A stretch of DNA of 36,687 bases from Clostridiales bacterium (lineage in GTDB: Bacteria; Bacillota; Clostridia; Lachnospirales; Lachnospiraceae): positions 1 through 36,687 of the forward strand of contig JAHZAT010000103.1 in NCBI GenBank assembly GCA_019423795.1, in the 5' to 3' direction. The stretch's first letter is position 1, and every line of letters begins with the position of its first letter. Position numbers and translations under genes: made by a program. Below are positions 22,588-30,010 of this stretch, one piece after another. The notes beneath the pieces are model-generated. The model saw nothing but the letters and a program-made list of their open reading frames with translations, was not told where the DNA came from and searched no databases.

Positions 22588-24360
22588 TCAAAGTGTGAGT
22601 GTATGAAGCCATGCAGATTCTTCCTCGTTAAGGTGTGGAGAAAGTGTATCATATACGAACTGCTGGTAATCAGTTAACAATTGTTTTTCTTTTTCGTTAA
22701 ATAAAGAAAGGTCAACACCGTCAAGATCGATCGGTACAAGTGTCAGGGGTTCGAAATGAAGGAAAGCACCGTATTCATTTTGCTGCCATTTTTTACAGAT
22801 CAGCATATTTTCTGTACGGATTCCGTATTTTCCGGGAACATAGACACCTGGTTCGTCTGTGATGACCATACCCGGCTGTAGTACTGCGTCAAGATTTTCG
22901 GGATTCGATCTCCAACGAAAAGCGTTTGGACCTTCATGAACACCAAGAAAATATCCAACACCATGTCCGGTTCCACAACGATAATCAACGCCATCTTCCC
23001 AGAGAGGTTCTCTTGCTAGAATATCAAGATTACTTCCTCTACATCCAAACAGGAATTTTGCATTGGCAAGAGTCAGCATAGATTTTAATACCAGTGTAAA
23101 GTATTTTCTTTCTTTCTCTGAAATTGGACCAAGAATAAAAGTTCTTGTGACATCGGTTGTACCACCATAATATTGTCCACCGGAATCAATGAGAAGCATA
23201 CCTTCAGCTTTGACATCGACATCGGATTCTTCAGTGGATTGATAATGCATCATTGCAGCATGATCTTTATAAGCACAGATCGTCTCGAAACTAGGGCCAA
23301 TGTAATTGGGTAGTTTTTTTCTTTCTTCCTCGAGATGGTCAGAGATCATACGTTCTGTCATAGGGATTTTTCCGACATTTTTCTTAAGCCAGTACATAAA
23401 TTTTGTCATAGCGATCCCATCATTGATGTGGCATGCTTTCAGATGATCGATCTGAATGTCATTTTTTACAGCTTTCATTAGTTCTGTTGGATTCTTATCT
23501 TCAATGATCTTGCATTTGAATAAGAGATTGTAATGCAGATAATTTGTAAGATCTGGATTTAACAAAACCGTTTCATGTTGGTCTTTTAAGAAATTACTAA
23601 CTTCTGTGTAATCACGGATGGAAATACCGTGTTCCTTAAAACGTTGAAAAGCAACTGCTGAAATACAATCCTTTCGAAGGAAAAGAAAACATTTGTCCAT
23701 CGTGATCCATGCATAACTATAAAATAATGGAGTGCATGCAATGTCATCTCCACGCAAGTTAAAAAGCCATGCAATATCAGGAAGAGAGGATAAGAAAAAT
23801 GCATCGGCATCAAGTTCTTTCATTTTTTCTCTGACACGTGCCAGTTTTGAATCAGTATGTTCTCCACTGTATTTGATATCATGACGGTAAATTGTGGATT
23901 TTGTGATCGCGGGGCGATCATCTTTGGCCCAGAGTTCTTCTACAAAACGAAGATCAAAACGAAAAGATGCACTATGCTGCTTCACTAGTTTTGCGATTTT
24001 TTTTCCGTAAGAAGCTGAAATCGTAAAGCCGTTTACCCCAAGTGTATCACCTTCCTGCAGGTGTTCTTTCAAAAATTCAAGAATCGTAGGAACACCGGAA
24101 ACCCCTTGTTTCATCAATGTGATATCAGAAGAGATCTGTCCTTCGGCCTGTGTAAAATAACGTCCATCAGTCCAAAGCCATCCTTCTTCGCATCCAGCCA
24201 GAAAGGTACCAGCAGAACCAGTAAAACCAGAAATGTATTGTCTGCATTTAAAGTGATCATCTACGTATTCGGATTGATGTGGATCTTCACTTGGAACAAG
24301 ATAATAAGAAACCTTTTGGTTTTTCATTTGTTCACGAAGTTTCATAAAATTTAGATTCAT
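22588..24360 (-). CDS. Xaa-Pro aminopeptidase, M24B family
   Basis: A 590-residue cytoplasmic metallopeptidase that removes the first residue from peptides with proline in second place. The first half contains two creatinase-like N-terminal domains (YLVPSEDPHQSEYVDDHF; FTGSAGTFLAG), and the last third is the pita-bread catalytic domain. The five metal ligands can be located: Asp in LLIDSGGQY, Asp in GGTTDVTRTF, His in GTGHGVGYFLGVHEGPN, Glu in VITDEPGVYVPGKYGIRTEN, and Glu in FLHFEPLTLVP. The length fits the long, three-domain PepP/APP type (about 590-600). A TTG start two codons earlier is possible, but the ATG with GGAGG nine bases upstream is preferred. It has its own promoter, divergent from pfk. 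Confidence 0.93.
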   Translation of the reverse strand: MNLNFMKLREQMKNQKVSYYLVPSEDPHQSEYVDDHFKCRQYISGFTGSAGTFLAGCEEGWLWTDGRYFTQAEGQISSDITLMKQGVSGVPTILEFLKEHLQEGDTLGVNGFTISASYGKKIAKLVKQHSASFRFDLRFVEELWAKDDRPAITKSTIYRHDIKYSGEHTDSKLARVREKMKELDADAFFLSSLPDIAWLFNLRGDDIACTPLFYSYAWITMDKCFLFLRKDCISAVAFQRFKEHGISIRDYTEVSNFLKDQHETVLLNPDLTNYLHYNLLFKCKIIEDKNPTELMKAVKNDIQIDHLKACHINDGIAMTKFMYWLKKNVGKIPMTERMISDHLEEERKKLPNYIGPSFETICAYKDHAAMMHYQSTEESDVDVKAEGMLLIDSGGQYYGGTTDVTRTFILGPISEKERKYFTLVLKSMLTLANAKFLFGCRGSNLDILAREPLWEDGVDYRCGTGHGVGYFLGVHEGPNAFRWRSNPENLDAVLQPGMVITDEPGVYVPGKYGIRTENMLICKKWQQNEYGAFLHFEPLTLVPIDLDGVDLSLFNEKEKQLLTDYQQFVYDTLSPHLNEEESAWLHTLTL

Positions 24361-24390
24361 GTCCAAAAACCTCCATTTTGTCGTATTAAA

Positions 24391-24427
24391 ATCCTGAAAA
24401 TATATGTTTTATATAGGATTTCAGGAT
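24391..24427. repeat. Inverted repeat in the aminopeptidase/pfk divergent region
   Basis: ATCCTGAAA (24391-24399) and TTTCAGGAT (24419-24427) are perfect arms. A second, overlapping pairing AAATCCT / AGGATTT (24388-24394 with 24415-24421) competes with it. It lies in the presumed 5' leader of the aminopeptidase transcript, just after its promoter. Confidence 0.6.
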
Positions 24428-24439
24428 CGGTTTATGTTA

Positions 24440-24468
24440 ATTATAGTAGATGAATAGGGATTCGTAAA
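24440..24468 (-). promoter_or_regulatory. Promoter for the aminopeptidase gene
   Basis: On the minus strand TTTACG (24468-24463), a 17-base spacer and a perfect TATAAT (24445-24440). Confidence 0.6.
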
Positions 24469-24510
24469 GAAAAAGCAAATGTAAAAATATATGGTATTTT
24501 GTCAAAAAAG

Positions 24511-24540
24511 TTGAAAAAAATAAAAGAAATACGGTATAAT
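24511..24540 (+). promoter_or_regulatory. Promoter for the phosphofructokinase gene
   Basis: TTGAAA (24511-24516), an 18-base spacer and a perfect TATAAT (24535-24540). Confidence 0.6.
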
Positions 24541-24578
24541 CTGGATTGAACAAATATAAAAGTATAAAGGAGAAACTT

Positions 24579-25799
24579 ATGAAGAATTTACTAGTTGCTC
24601 AGTCAGGAGGACCATCTGCAGCAATCAATGCGACGATCACAGGAGTGATCGATGCTGGAATTGAGAGTGGACGTGTGGGTCATGTTTATGGTGCTCTGAA
24701 TGGAATTAAAGGTGTGCTGAACGAGAATTTTGTAAATCTCGATGAAGTATGTGACACAAAAGAAAAAAGAGATCTATTAGCGATCACACCGGCAGCGGCG
24801 CTTGGTTCCTGTCGATGGAAACTGGGGGATCCCAAAGAAAATGCAGAAGAATTTGAAGAGATCATCCGTATTTTAAGAAAGAATGACATAGGATATTTTA
24901 TATATACTGGTGGAAATGATTCTATGGACACCGTATATAAACTGTCTGTTTACTGTGAAGAACATAATATTGATGACATTAAGGTAATGGGAGCTCCAAA
25001 GACGATCGATAATGATCTTGGAGAGACTGACCATTGCCCTGGGTTTGGTTCTGCAGCTAAATTTATCGCGACTGCATTTACAGAGATCGCTTGTGATTGC
25101 TTTGTTTATGATGTCCCATCCGTAACGATCGTAGAAGTTATGGGAAGAAATGCAGGATGGTTGACTGCCGCATCTGCACTTGCAAGGATCGAAGGGCGAA
25201 AAGTTCCTCAGTTGATCTATCTTTGCGAGAAAGCATTCGATGAAGATCGATTTATTGAAGATGTAAATGAAGCATTAAAAAAAGAAAATAACATCATTAT
25301 TGCGGTAAGTGAAGGTGTAAAAACTGCTGACGGAAATTACGTTGGAGAAGAAACCAAATCAGGAAAAGAAGATGTATTTGGACATAAATATCTTTCTGGT
25401 GTTGGTAAATATCTGGAAGGACTGGTAGGAGAGAAGATCGGATGTAAAGTCAGATCTGTAGAATTAAACATCCTTCAGAGATGTGCTGGATATATGTTAA
25501 GTGAGACTGACATCATGGAATCAAGAAATCTTGGAGCATTTGCGGCTGTCAGTGCGATTCGCGGAAAGAGTGGAAAAATGTCTGCAGTGCGAAGAATTTC
25601 AGATGATCCATATCAGGTAGAAATCGTACTTTCTGATCTGTCAAAGATTGCGAATTATGAAAAGAAAGTTCCGATGGAATGGATCAATGAAGAAGGGAAT
25701 GATATTAAAGACGAATTACTGACATATTTAAAACCGTTGATCCAAGGTGAAGTACAGATTCCATATGAAAATGGAATTCCAAAACGATTTATTTTATAA
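24579..25799 (+). CDS. 6-phosphofructokinase, probably pyrophosphate-dependent
   Basis: A 406-residue glycolytic enzyme converting fructose-6-phosphate to fructose-1,6-bisphosphate. The start MKNLLVAQSGGPSAAINAT gives the first phosphate loop. Two positions that separate ATP from PPi use read as PPi type. GGND at 111-114 has Asp where ATP enzymes have Gly in GGDG. PKTIDND at 140-146 has Lys where ATP enzymes have Gly in PGTIDND. The segments MGAPKTIDNDL, GFGSAAKFIAT and VEVMGRNAGWLTAA are typical of the roughly 400-residue PPi-PFK group, longer than ATP-PfkA (about 320). The donor is inferred from these residues. GGAGAA lies six bases before the ATG; upstream in-frame codons at 24546 onward have no ribosome-binding site. 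The gene is monocistronic with its own promoter and terminator. Confidence 0.9.
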   Translation: MKNLLVAQSGGPSAAINATITGVIDAGIESGRVGHVYGALNGIKGVLNENFVNLDEVCDTKEKRDLLAITPAAALGSCRWKLGDPKENAEEFEEIIRILRKNDIGYFIYTGGNDSMDTVYKLSVYCEEHNIDDIKVMGAPKTIDNDLGETDHCPGFGSAAKFIATAFTEIACDCFVYDVPSVTIVEVMGRNAGWLTAASALARIEGRKVPQLIYLCEKAFDEDRFIEDVNEALKKENNIIIAVSEGVKTADGNYVGEETKSGKEDVFGHKYLSGVGKYLEGLVGEKIGCKVRSVELNILQRCAGYMLSETDIMESRNLGAFAAVSAIRGKSGKMSAVRRISDDPYQVEIVLSDLSKIANYEKKVPMEWINEEGNDIKDELLTYLKPLIQGEVQIPYENGIPKRFIL

Positions 25800-25806
25800 A
25801 AGACAA

Positions 25807-25835
25807 GAAAGAATCCTGCTGTGCAGGATTCTTTC
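25807..25835. terminator. Terminator shared by pfk and the YihY-family gene
   Basis: A 13-bp stem GAAAGAATCCTGC / GCAGGATTCTTTC with a TGT loop. The last base overlaps the minus-strand stop codon. The inner 10 bp equal the terminator stem after hslO. Confidence 0.8.
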
Positions 25836-26704
25836 TATTTAAGTTCATATGGAATGTCAGGTCTTTTGCTTCTTGGTTTTACAGGCTTTTTTGACGATTG
25901 TGAGATGAAATAATGATTGATCTCTGCACCGATAAAAAGCATCATCATACAAAAATACAACCAGAACAAAGTTAACAAGATACTGGTCAATCCTCCGTAC
26001 ATAGTACTAAAGAAAGAAAAATTATCAAAATACATTGAAAAGAAAAATGATAATACAAACCATGCAGCAGAACTAAAAAATGCTCCAGGAAGGATCTGCT
26101 TTGTTTTGAAATTTTCACTCGGTAAAAAACGATACATAATGATAAAAACGACCATAAATGTAAAAAATGCAAGGAAAAAACGGATCGTTGCAAAAAATAC
26201 ATGTTTATTCTCGAGGACTGGTTCAAAGCGATATAACTGAATGAGCAGGGAATTACCAAATAATAAAAGGATCAGACCGAATAATACTGCGATTGCGAAA
26301 AGTCCAATATAAATACTTGAGATAAAACGCAAAACAAAATAGTTTCTCTTTTCAGGAATTTCATGAATCGTATTAAGTCCAGTCATCAAGGATAAGATCC
26401 CTTTGGATGCAGACCACAATAATGTAAGAATTGTGATCGACATATACGTAGTAGTAAGTTTTCCATTTAAAGATCGGATGATCGGGACTACCATACCACT
26501 GTACTTTGGTGGAAGATAGGTGCGTACCAGTTCGATCATATCATTCGGTGTGATCGGAAAATATCTTGTAAGACTAAGCAATACGATCATAAATGGAAAA
26601 AATGATAGGATCGTAAAGAATGCAGCCTGCGCAGAAAACGCTGTAACGTGGTCTTTCTGAGCTTTATCAATCACGGATCCGATCATAGAAATTAATTTTA
26701 ACAT
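25835..26704 (-). CDS. YihY/BrkB (UPF0761) family membrane protein
   Basis: A 289-residue integral membrane protein with about six hydrophobic segments. The N-terminal motif DHVTAFSAQAAFFTILSFFPFMIVLLSL is the family hallmark; later segments include YMSITILTLLWSASKGI, LPGAFFSSAAWFVLSFFFSMYF and YGGLTSILLTLFWLYFCMMMLFIGAEINH. Members have been labelled ribonuclease BN in error; the family is now treated as membrane proteins, possibly transporters, of unknown substrate. The tail after residue 270 is basic. The ATG has AGAGGT eight bases upstream. It is divergent from the licT locus and shares its terminator with pfk. Confidence 0.9.
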   Translation of the reverse strand: MLKLISMIGSVIDKAQKDHVTAFSAQAAFFTILSFFPFMIVLLSLTRYFPITPNDMIELVRTYLPPKYSGMVVPIIRSLNGKLTTTYMSITILTLLWSASKGILSLMTGLNTIHEIPEKRNYFVLRFISSIYIGLFAIAVLFGLILLLFGNSLLIQLYRFEPVLENKHVFFATIRFFLAFFTFMVVFIIMYRFLPSENFKTKQILPGAFFSSAAWFVLSFFFSMYFDNFSFFSTMYGGLTSILLTLFWLYFCMMMLFIGAEINHYFISQSSKKPVKPRSKRPDIPYELK

Positions 26705-26825
26705 AATATCATACCTCTTAATTGATACCTCATAATATCATAATTTGATTGATTATACAAGCATTCTAAAAGCAAAGGAATTGCGCCAAAAGAGAAAAAA
26801 TATCTAAAACAGACAAAAAGACCTA

Positions 26826-26854
26826 TTGCATAGTAAAGAAAATTGTGATATAGT
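26826..26854 (+). promoter_or_regulatory. Candidate distal promoter upstream of licT
   Basis: TTGCAT (26826-26831), a 17-base spacer and TATAGT (26849-26854). It would make a leader that first passes through the AT-rich dyad. Confidence 0.4.
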
Positions 26855-26930
26855 TCCTAACGGAGTCAAAAAAGAATTATAATTATTTAAAAAAAATAAA
26901 TAAATTATAAAATAATTCTTAAATATTCTA

Positions 26931-26959
26931 TTGACAAAGTGAAGATACCTTGTTAAAAT
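26931..26959 (+). promoter_or_regulatory. Main promoter of the licT-man locus
   Basis: A perfect TTGACA (26931-26936), a 17-base spacer and TAAAAT (26954-26959), 32 bases before the first RAT element. Confidence 0.7.
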
Positions 26960-26990
26960 GTAGACATAAGTTAACAGGAGATTACGAGGA

Positions 26991-27019
26991 GGATTGTTAC
27001 TGGTAGTGCAGGCTAAACC
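26991..27019 (+). promoter_or_regulatory. RAT 1: ribonucleic antiterminator for a LicT-type protein
   Basis: The 29 bases begin GGATTGTTACTGGTAGTGCA and end GGCTAAACC, closely following the RAT sequence recognised by LicT/SacY-type proteins (GGATTGTTACT...GCAGGC.AAACC). The 3' part is also the left arm of the terminator that follows, so protein-bound RAT and terminator exclude each other. Confidence 0.92.
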
Positions 27020-27071
27020 AACTTATTGAATTTCACAGAAGGGAAGTTTATAAGTGAGGTTTATTTTTTTT
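27015..27071 (+). terminator. Conditional terminator 1, before licT
   Basis: AAACC and ACTTAT (27015-27026) pair with ATAAGT and GGTTT (27050-27062), with a small internal loop; eight T follow. The left arm overlaps RAT 1 by five bases, the classic antitermination layout. Confidence 0.88.
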
Positions 27072-27121
27072 GTGAATGCGCAACAGGAAGTCTTTTCGTT
27101 AGAGAAGTATGAGGTAAAGTT

Positions 27122-27952
27122 GTGCAGATTACAAAAATTGTAAATAATAACATTGTAATTTCAGAGGACAAGAATCATAAAGAAGTTGTACTGATGGGAA
27201 AGGGCCTTGGCTTTCAAAAGCACAAGGGAGATGAGATCAAGTCGAGTCAGATTGAGAAGACTTATGTCATGAAAGATCATGGTATGACACAGCGTTTTCA
27301 GGAGATGTTAACTGATATTCCGATCGAGAGAGTGAAGATCTGTAATAAGATCATTCAGTATGCGAAGGATACATTACAGAAGAATATTAATGATAATATA
27401 TATGTTTCGCTTACAGACCACATCAATTTTGCGATTGAGAGAGTTGAGATGGGAGTACCATTCCAGAATCCATTTTTATGGGAGATCAAGAAGTTTTATT
27501 ATCAGGAATATCTGATCGGGAAAGTAGCGATCGGTATGATAGAGAAAGAACTGAAGGTTACACTTCCACAGGATGAAGCGGCGTTCATTGCATTGCATAT
27601 TGTGAATGCGGAACTTGATCTAGACATGACAGAGATGGTTTCTATGACGAAGCTTGTGAATGATATTTTGAAGATCGTGGATAAACATTTTGGGGAGCAG
27701 ATTGATAAGGAGTCTGTTTTCTATGAGAGATTTATCACGCATCTGAAGTTCTTTGCACAGAGAGTTTATATTGGCAAAGAAGTGAAAAGTGATGATACAG
27801 AATTCCAGGAGATCATAAGGAATAAGTATCACGAATGTATTGAATGCGTAGATGAAATTAAGAACTATGTGAAGAAGACTTGCAATCATGATATTACAGA
27901 TGAAGAACTTATGTATTTAACCGTACATATCAAGCGAGTTACTACAAGATAA
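27122..27952 (+). CDS. licT: LicT/BglG-family transcriptional antiterminator
   Basis: A 276-residue RNA-binding regulator. The N-terminal co-antiterminator domain (about 1-57: QITKIVNNNIVISED, KGLGFQKHKGDEI) would bind RAT RNA as a dimer. Two PTS regulation domains follow (about 65-170 and 171-276). Regulatory histidines are present: His100 in SLTDHINFAIERV, His159 in FIALHIVNAEL, one in ITHLKFFAQRVY and one in LTVHIKRV, all at positions expected from Bacillus LicT. In that family PTS phosphorylation of PRD1 switches the protein off and HPr phosphorylation of PRD2 activates it. The start is GTG with GAGGT upstream. RAT elements lie before (26991) and after (27972) the gene, so it probably controls itself and the mannose-class PTS behind it. 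Confidence 0.93.
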   Translation: MQITKIVNNNIVISEDKNHKEVVLMGKGLGFQKHKGDEIKSSQIEKTYVMKDHGMTQRFQEMLTDIPIERVKICNKIIQYAKDTLQKNINDNIYVSLTDHINFAIERVEMGVPFQNPFLWEIKKFYYQEYLIGKVAIGMIEKELKVTLPQDEAAFIALHIVNAELDLDMTEMVSMTKLVNDILKIVDKHFGEQIDKESVFYERFITHLKFFAQRVYIGKEVKSDDTEFQEIIRNKYHECIECVDEIKNYVKKTCNHDITDEELMYLTVHIKRVTTR

Positions 27953-27971
27953 AAGTTTATATTGTTGATCA

Positions 27972-28000
27972 GGATTGTTACTGGTAATGCAGGCTAAACT
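27972..28000 (+). promoter_or_regulatory. RAT 2: second antiterminator element, before the mannose-class PTS
   Basis: Differs from RAT 1 at only two of 29 positions (G to A at position 16, C to T at the last). It starts 20 bases after the licT stop, with no obvious promoter between. Confidence 0.9.
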
Positions 28001-28105
28001 TGATTTGAATCATGGATTTTCCAGAAAGTCCAGGTTTCTTCGTGAATATATTTTTGCGGGGAGATTTGAATGATGGGAATTTGCGGATTTGAATCAGGTT
28101 TTTTT
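27996..28105 (+). terminator. Conditional terminator 2, long-looped, before manX
   Basis: Left arm 27996-28011 and right arm 28086-28101 can pair over 16 bases with three G-U pairs; seven T end the structure. The left arm overlaps RAT 2 by five bases. The loop is 74 bases long and contains a third copy of GATTTGAAT, which also occurs in both arms. Confidence 0.75.
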
Positions 28106-28106
28106 A

Positions 28107-28127
28107 TTTATAAGAATTTCTTATAAA
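28107..28127. repeat. 21-bp near-perfect palindrome upstream of manX
   Basis: Arms TTTATAAGAA and TTCTTATAAA flank a single T. It lies between terminator 2 and the manX ribosome-binding site. It could be an operator for a dimeric regulator or, in RNA, a 9-bp hairpin. Confidence 0.65.
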
Positions 28128-28176
28128 ATATATAATTAATTAGCTTATGAAAATATAGAAAAGGAGGAATAAAAAA

Positions 28177-29160
28177 ATGGTAGGAATTATTCTTGCTACA
28201 CATGGTGATTTCGCCAAGGGTATCTTACAGTCTGGATCCATGATTTTTGGTGACCAGCCGAATGTTGCGGCTTGTACATTACAGCCAAGCATGGGACCAG
28301 AAGACATCAAGAAACAGATGGAAGATGCCATTGCCGGATTCGAAAACCAGGATGAAGTGCTGATTATGGTTGATTTATGGGGTGGAACTCCATTTAACCA
28401 GGCAAATGGATTAATTGCCGGTCATGAGGACAAATGGGCAATCGTTGCCGGATTAAACCTTCCAATGTTAATCGATGCATACGCATCTCGTATGACAATG
28501 GATACAGCACATGAAGTTGCAGCTCAGATTTCCGGAAGCGGAAAAGAAGGTGTAAGAATCTATCCAGAATCTCTTGAACCTAAGAAAGAAGAAGCTGTAC
28601 CAGCTGCTGCAGCAGCACCTCAGGGAGCAATCCCAGAAGGAACAGTACTTGGAGACGGTCACATCAAGATCGGTCTTACTCGTATCGACACTCGTTTATT
28701 ACATGGACAGGTAGCCACAACATGGACAAAGATGGTAAACCCAGACCGTATCATCGTTGTATCTGATGCTGTATCAAAAGATGATCTTCGTAAGAGAATG
28801 ATCATTGAGGCAGCACCTCCAGGAGTAAAAGCTCATGTTATTCCAATCTGGAAGATGATCGAAGTATCAAAAGATCCAAGATTTGGTGAAACAAAAGCAA
28901 TGCTTCTGTTTGAAACACCTCAGGATGTATTAAAAGCAATCGAAGGTGGAGTTGACATCAAAGATGTTAACTTAGGATCACTTGCACATTCAACAGGTAA
29001 AGTAGTAGTAACAAAAGCTGTTGCGATGGGTAAAGAAGATGTAGAAACTTTCGAGAAACTGATCGACAAAGGTGTTACATTTAATGTACGTAAAGTACCA
29101 AGCGATTCTCCAGAAAACATGGGTGAAATGCTTAAGAAAGCGAAAGCAGAACTTAAATAA
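28177..29160 (+). CDS. manX: PTS mannose-class EIIAB component
   Basis: A 327-residue soluble phosphotransfer protein that passes phosphate from HPr to the incoming sugar with EIIC and EIID. The EIIA domain (1-~130) has the active His9 in IILATHGDF and the helper motif MVDLWGGTPFNQA. An Ala/Pro-rich hinge (PAAAAAPQGA, about 145-154) joins it to the EIIB domain (about 165-327), which has the phosphorylated His176 in TRIDTRLLHGQV and continues WTKMVNPDRIIVVSD. The length and order match E. coli ManX. AAAGGAGGAATAAAAA precedes the ATG. It is the first gene of the manXYZ cluster, behind RAT 2. Mannose-class systems also carry glucose, fructose, glucosamine and others, so the substrate is uncertain. 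Confidence 0.94.
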   Translation: MVGIILATHGDFAKGILQSGSMIFGDQPNVAACTLQPSMGPEDIKKQMEDAIAGFENQDEVLIMVDLWGGTPFNQANGLIAGHEDKWAIVAGLNLPMLIDAYASRMTMDTAHEVAAQISGSGKEGVRIYPESLEPKKEEAVPAAAAAPQGAIPEGTVLGDGHIKIGLTRIDTRLLHGQVATTWTKMVNPDRIIVVSDAVSKDDLRKRMIIEAAPPGVKAHVIPIWKMIEVSKDPRFGETKAMLLFETPQDVLKAIEGGVDIKDVNLGSLAHSTGKVVVTKAVAMGKEDVETFEKLIDKGVTFNVRKVPSDSPENMGEMLKKAKAELK

Positions 29161-29192
29161 TCAATTTAGAAAAATATATAGGAGGAATTATC

Positions 29193-29990
29193 ATGTCAGT
29201 TATTTCAATGGTATTAGTTGTTATCGTTGCATTCCTGGCTGGTATGGAAGGTGTCCTGGATGAATTCCAGTTCCATCAGCCATTAGTAGCTTGTACATTA
29301 ATCGGACTTGTAACCGGACAGCTTGTTCCTTGCATCATCCTTGGAGGTAGTCTTCAGATGATCGCTTTAGGATGGGCTAACATCGGTGCAGCCGTTGCCC
29401 CAGATGCTGCATTAGCAGCCGTTGCATCTGCAATCATTCTTGTTCAAGGTGGACAGGGAAGAGCTGGTGTTGATACTGCCATCGCAGTAGCAATCCCATT
29501 AGCAGTAGCAGGATTATTCTTAACAATGATCGTTCGTACACTTTCCGTTATCTGTGTTCATCAGATGGATGCAGCTGCTACAAAAGGTAGCTTCAAAGGT
29601 GTAGAAGCATGGCATATCATTGCAGTTTGTTTACAGGGTATCCGTATCGCGATCCCAGCAGCAGCATTACTTGCAATTCCATCATCTGCCGTAGCTGCAG
29701 CATTAAATAGTATGCCAGCATGGTTAACAGATGGTATGTCCATCGGTGGTGGTATGGTCGTAGCCGTAGGTTACGCAATGGTTATCAACATGATGGCTAC
29801 AAAAGAAGTATGGCCTTTCTTCGCAATTGGTTTCTGTCTGGCTGCTGTTTCAGACTTAACACTGATCGCATTAGGTGTTATCGCTGTATCTATGGCACTG
29901 ATTTACCTGAAACTGTCTGAGAATGCAGGATCTGGTAACGGTGGAAGCAATACTGGTGACCCATTAGGCGATATTTTAAATGATTATTGA
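29193..29990 (+). CDS. manY: PTS mannose-class EIIC membrane component
   Basis: A 265-residue integral membrane protein, one half of the sugar channel. It opens SVISMVLVVIVAFLAGMEGVLDEFQFHQPLVACTLIGL, typical of ManY, and has about seven to eight hydrophobic segments, with LGGSLQMIALGWANIGAAVAPDAALA as the conserved substrate region. GGAGG lies seven bases before the ATG. The stop is 20 bases before the EIID start, and the spacing to manX is 32 bases, so the three genes form one unit. Confidence 0.94.
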   Translation: MSVISMVLVVIVAFLAGMEGVLDEFQFHQPLVACTLIGLVTGQLVPCIILGGSLQMIALGWANIGAAVAPDAALAAVASAIILVQGGQGRAGVDTAIAVAIPLAVAGLFLTMIVRTLSVICVHQMDAAATKGSFKGVEAWHIIAVCLQGIRIAIPAAALLAIPSSAVAAALNSMPAWLTDGMSIGGGMVVAVGYAMVINMMATKEVWPFFAIGFCLAAVSDLTLIALGVIAVSMALIYLKLSENAGSGNGGSNTGDPLGDILNDY

Positions 29991-30010
29991 TTAAGAAGGA
30001 GGTAAGAAAA

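Larger units (their letters stand above)
26705..26990. other. Divergent control region between the YihY gene and licT
   Basis: About 290 very AT-rich bases hold a minus-strand TATAAT (26757-26752) for the YihY gene, two candidate plus-strand promoters (26826-26854 and 26931-26959), and between them an imperfect A/T-only dyad with perfect outer arms AAGAATTAT (26872-26880) and ATAATTCTT (26912-26920). No small ORF or cre-like CcpA site was seen. Confidence 0.5.
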
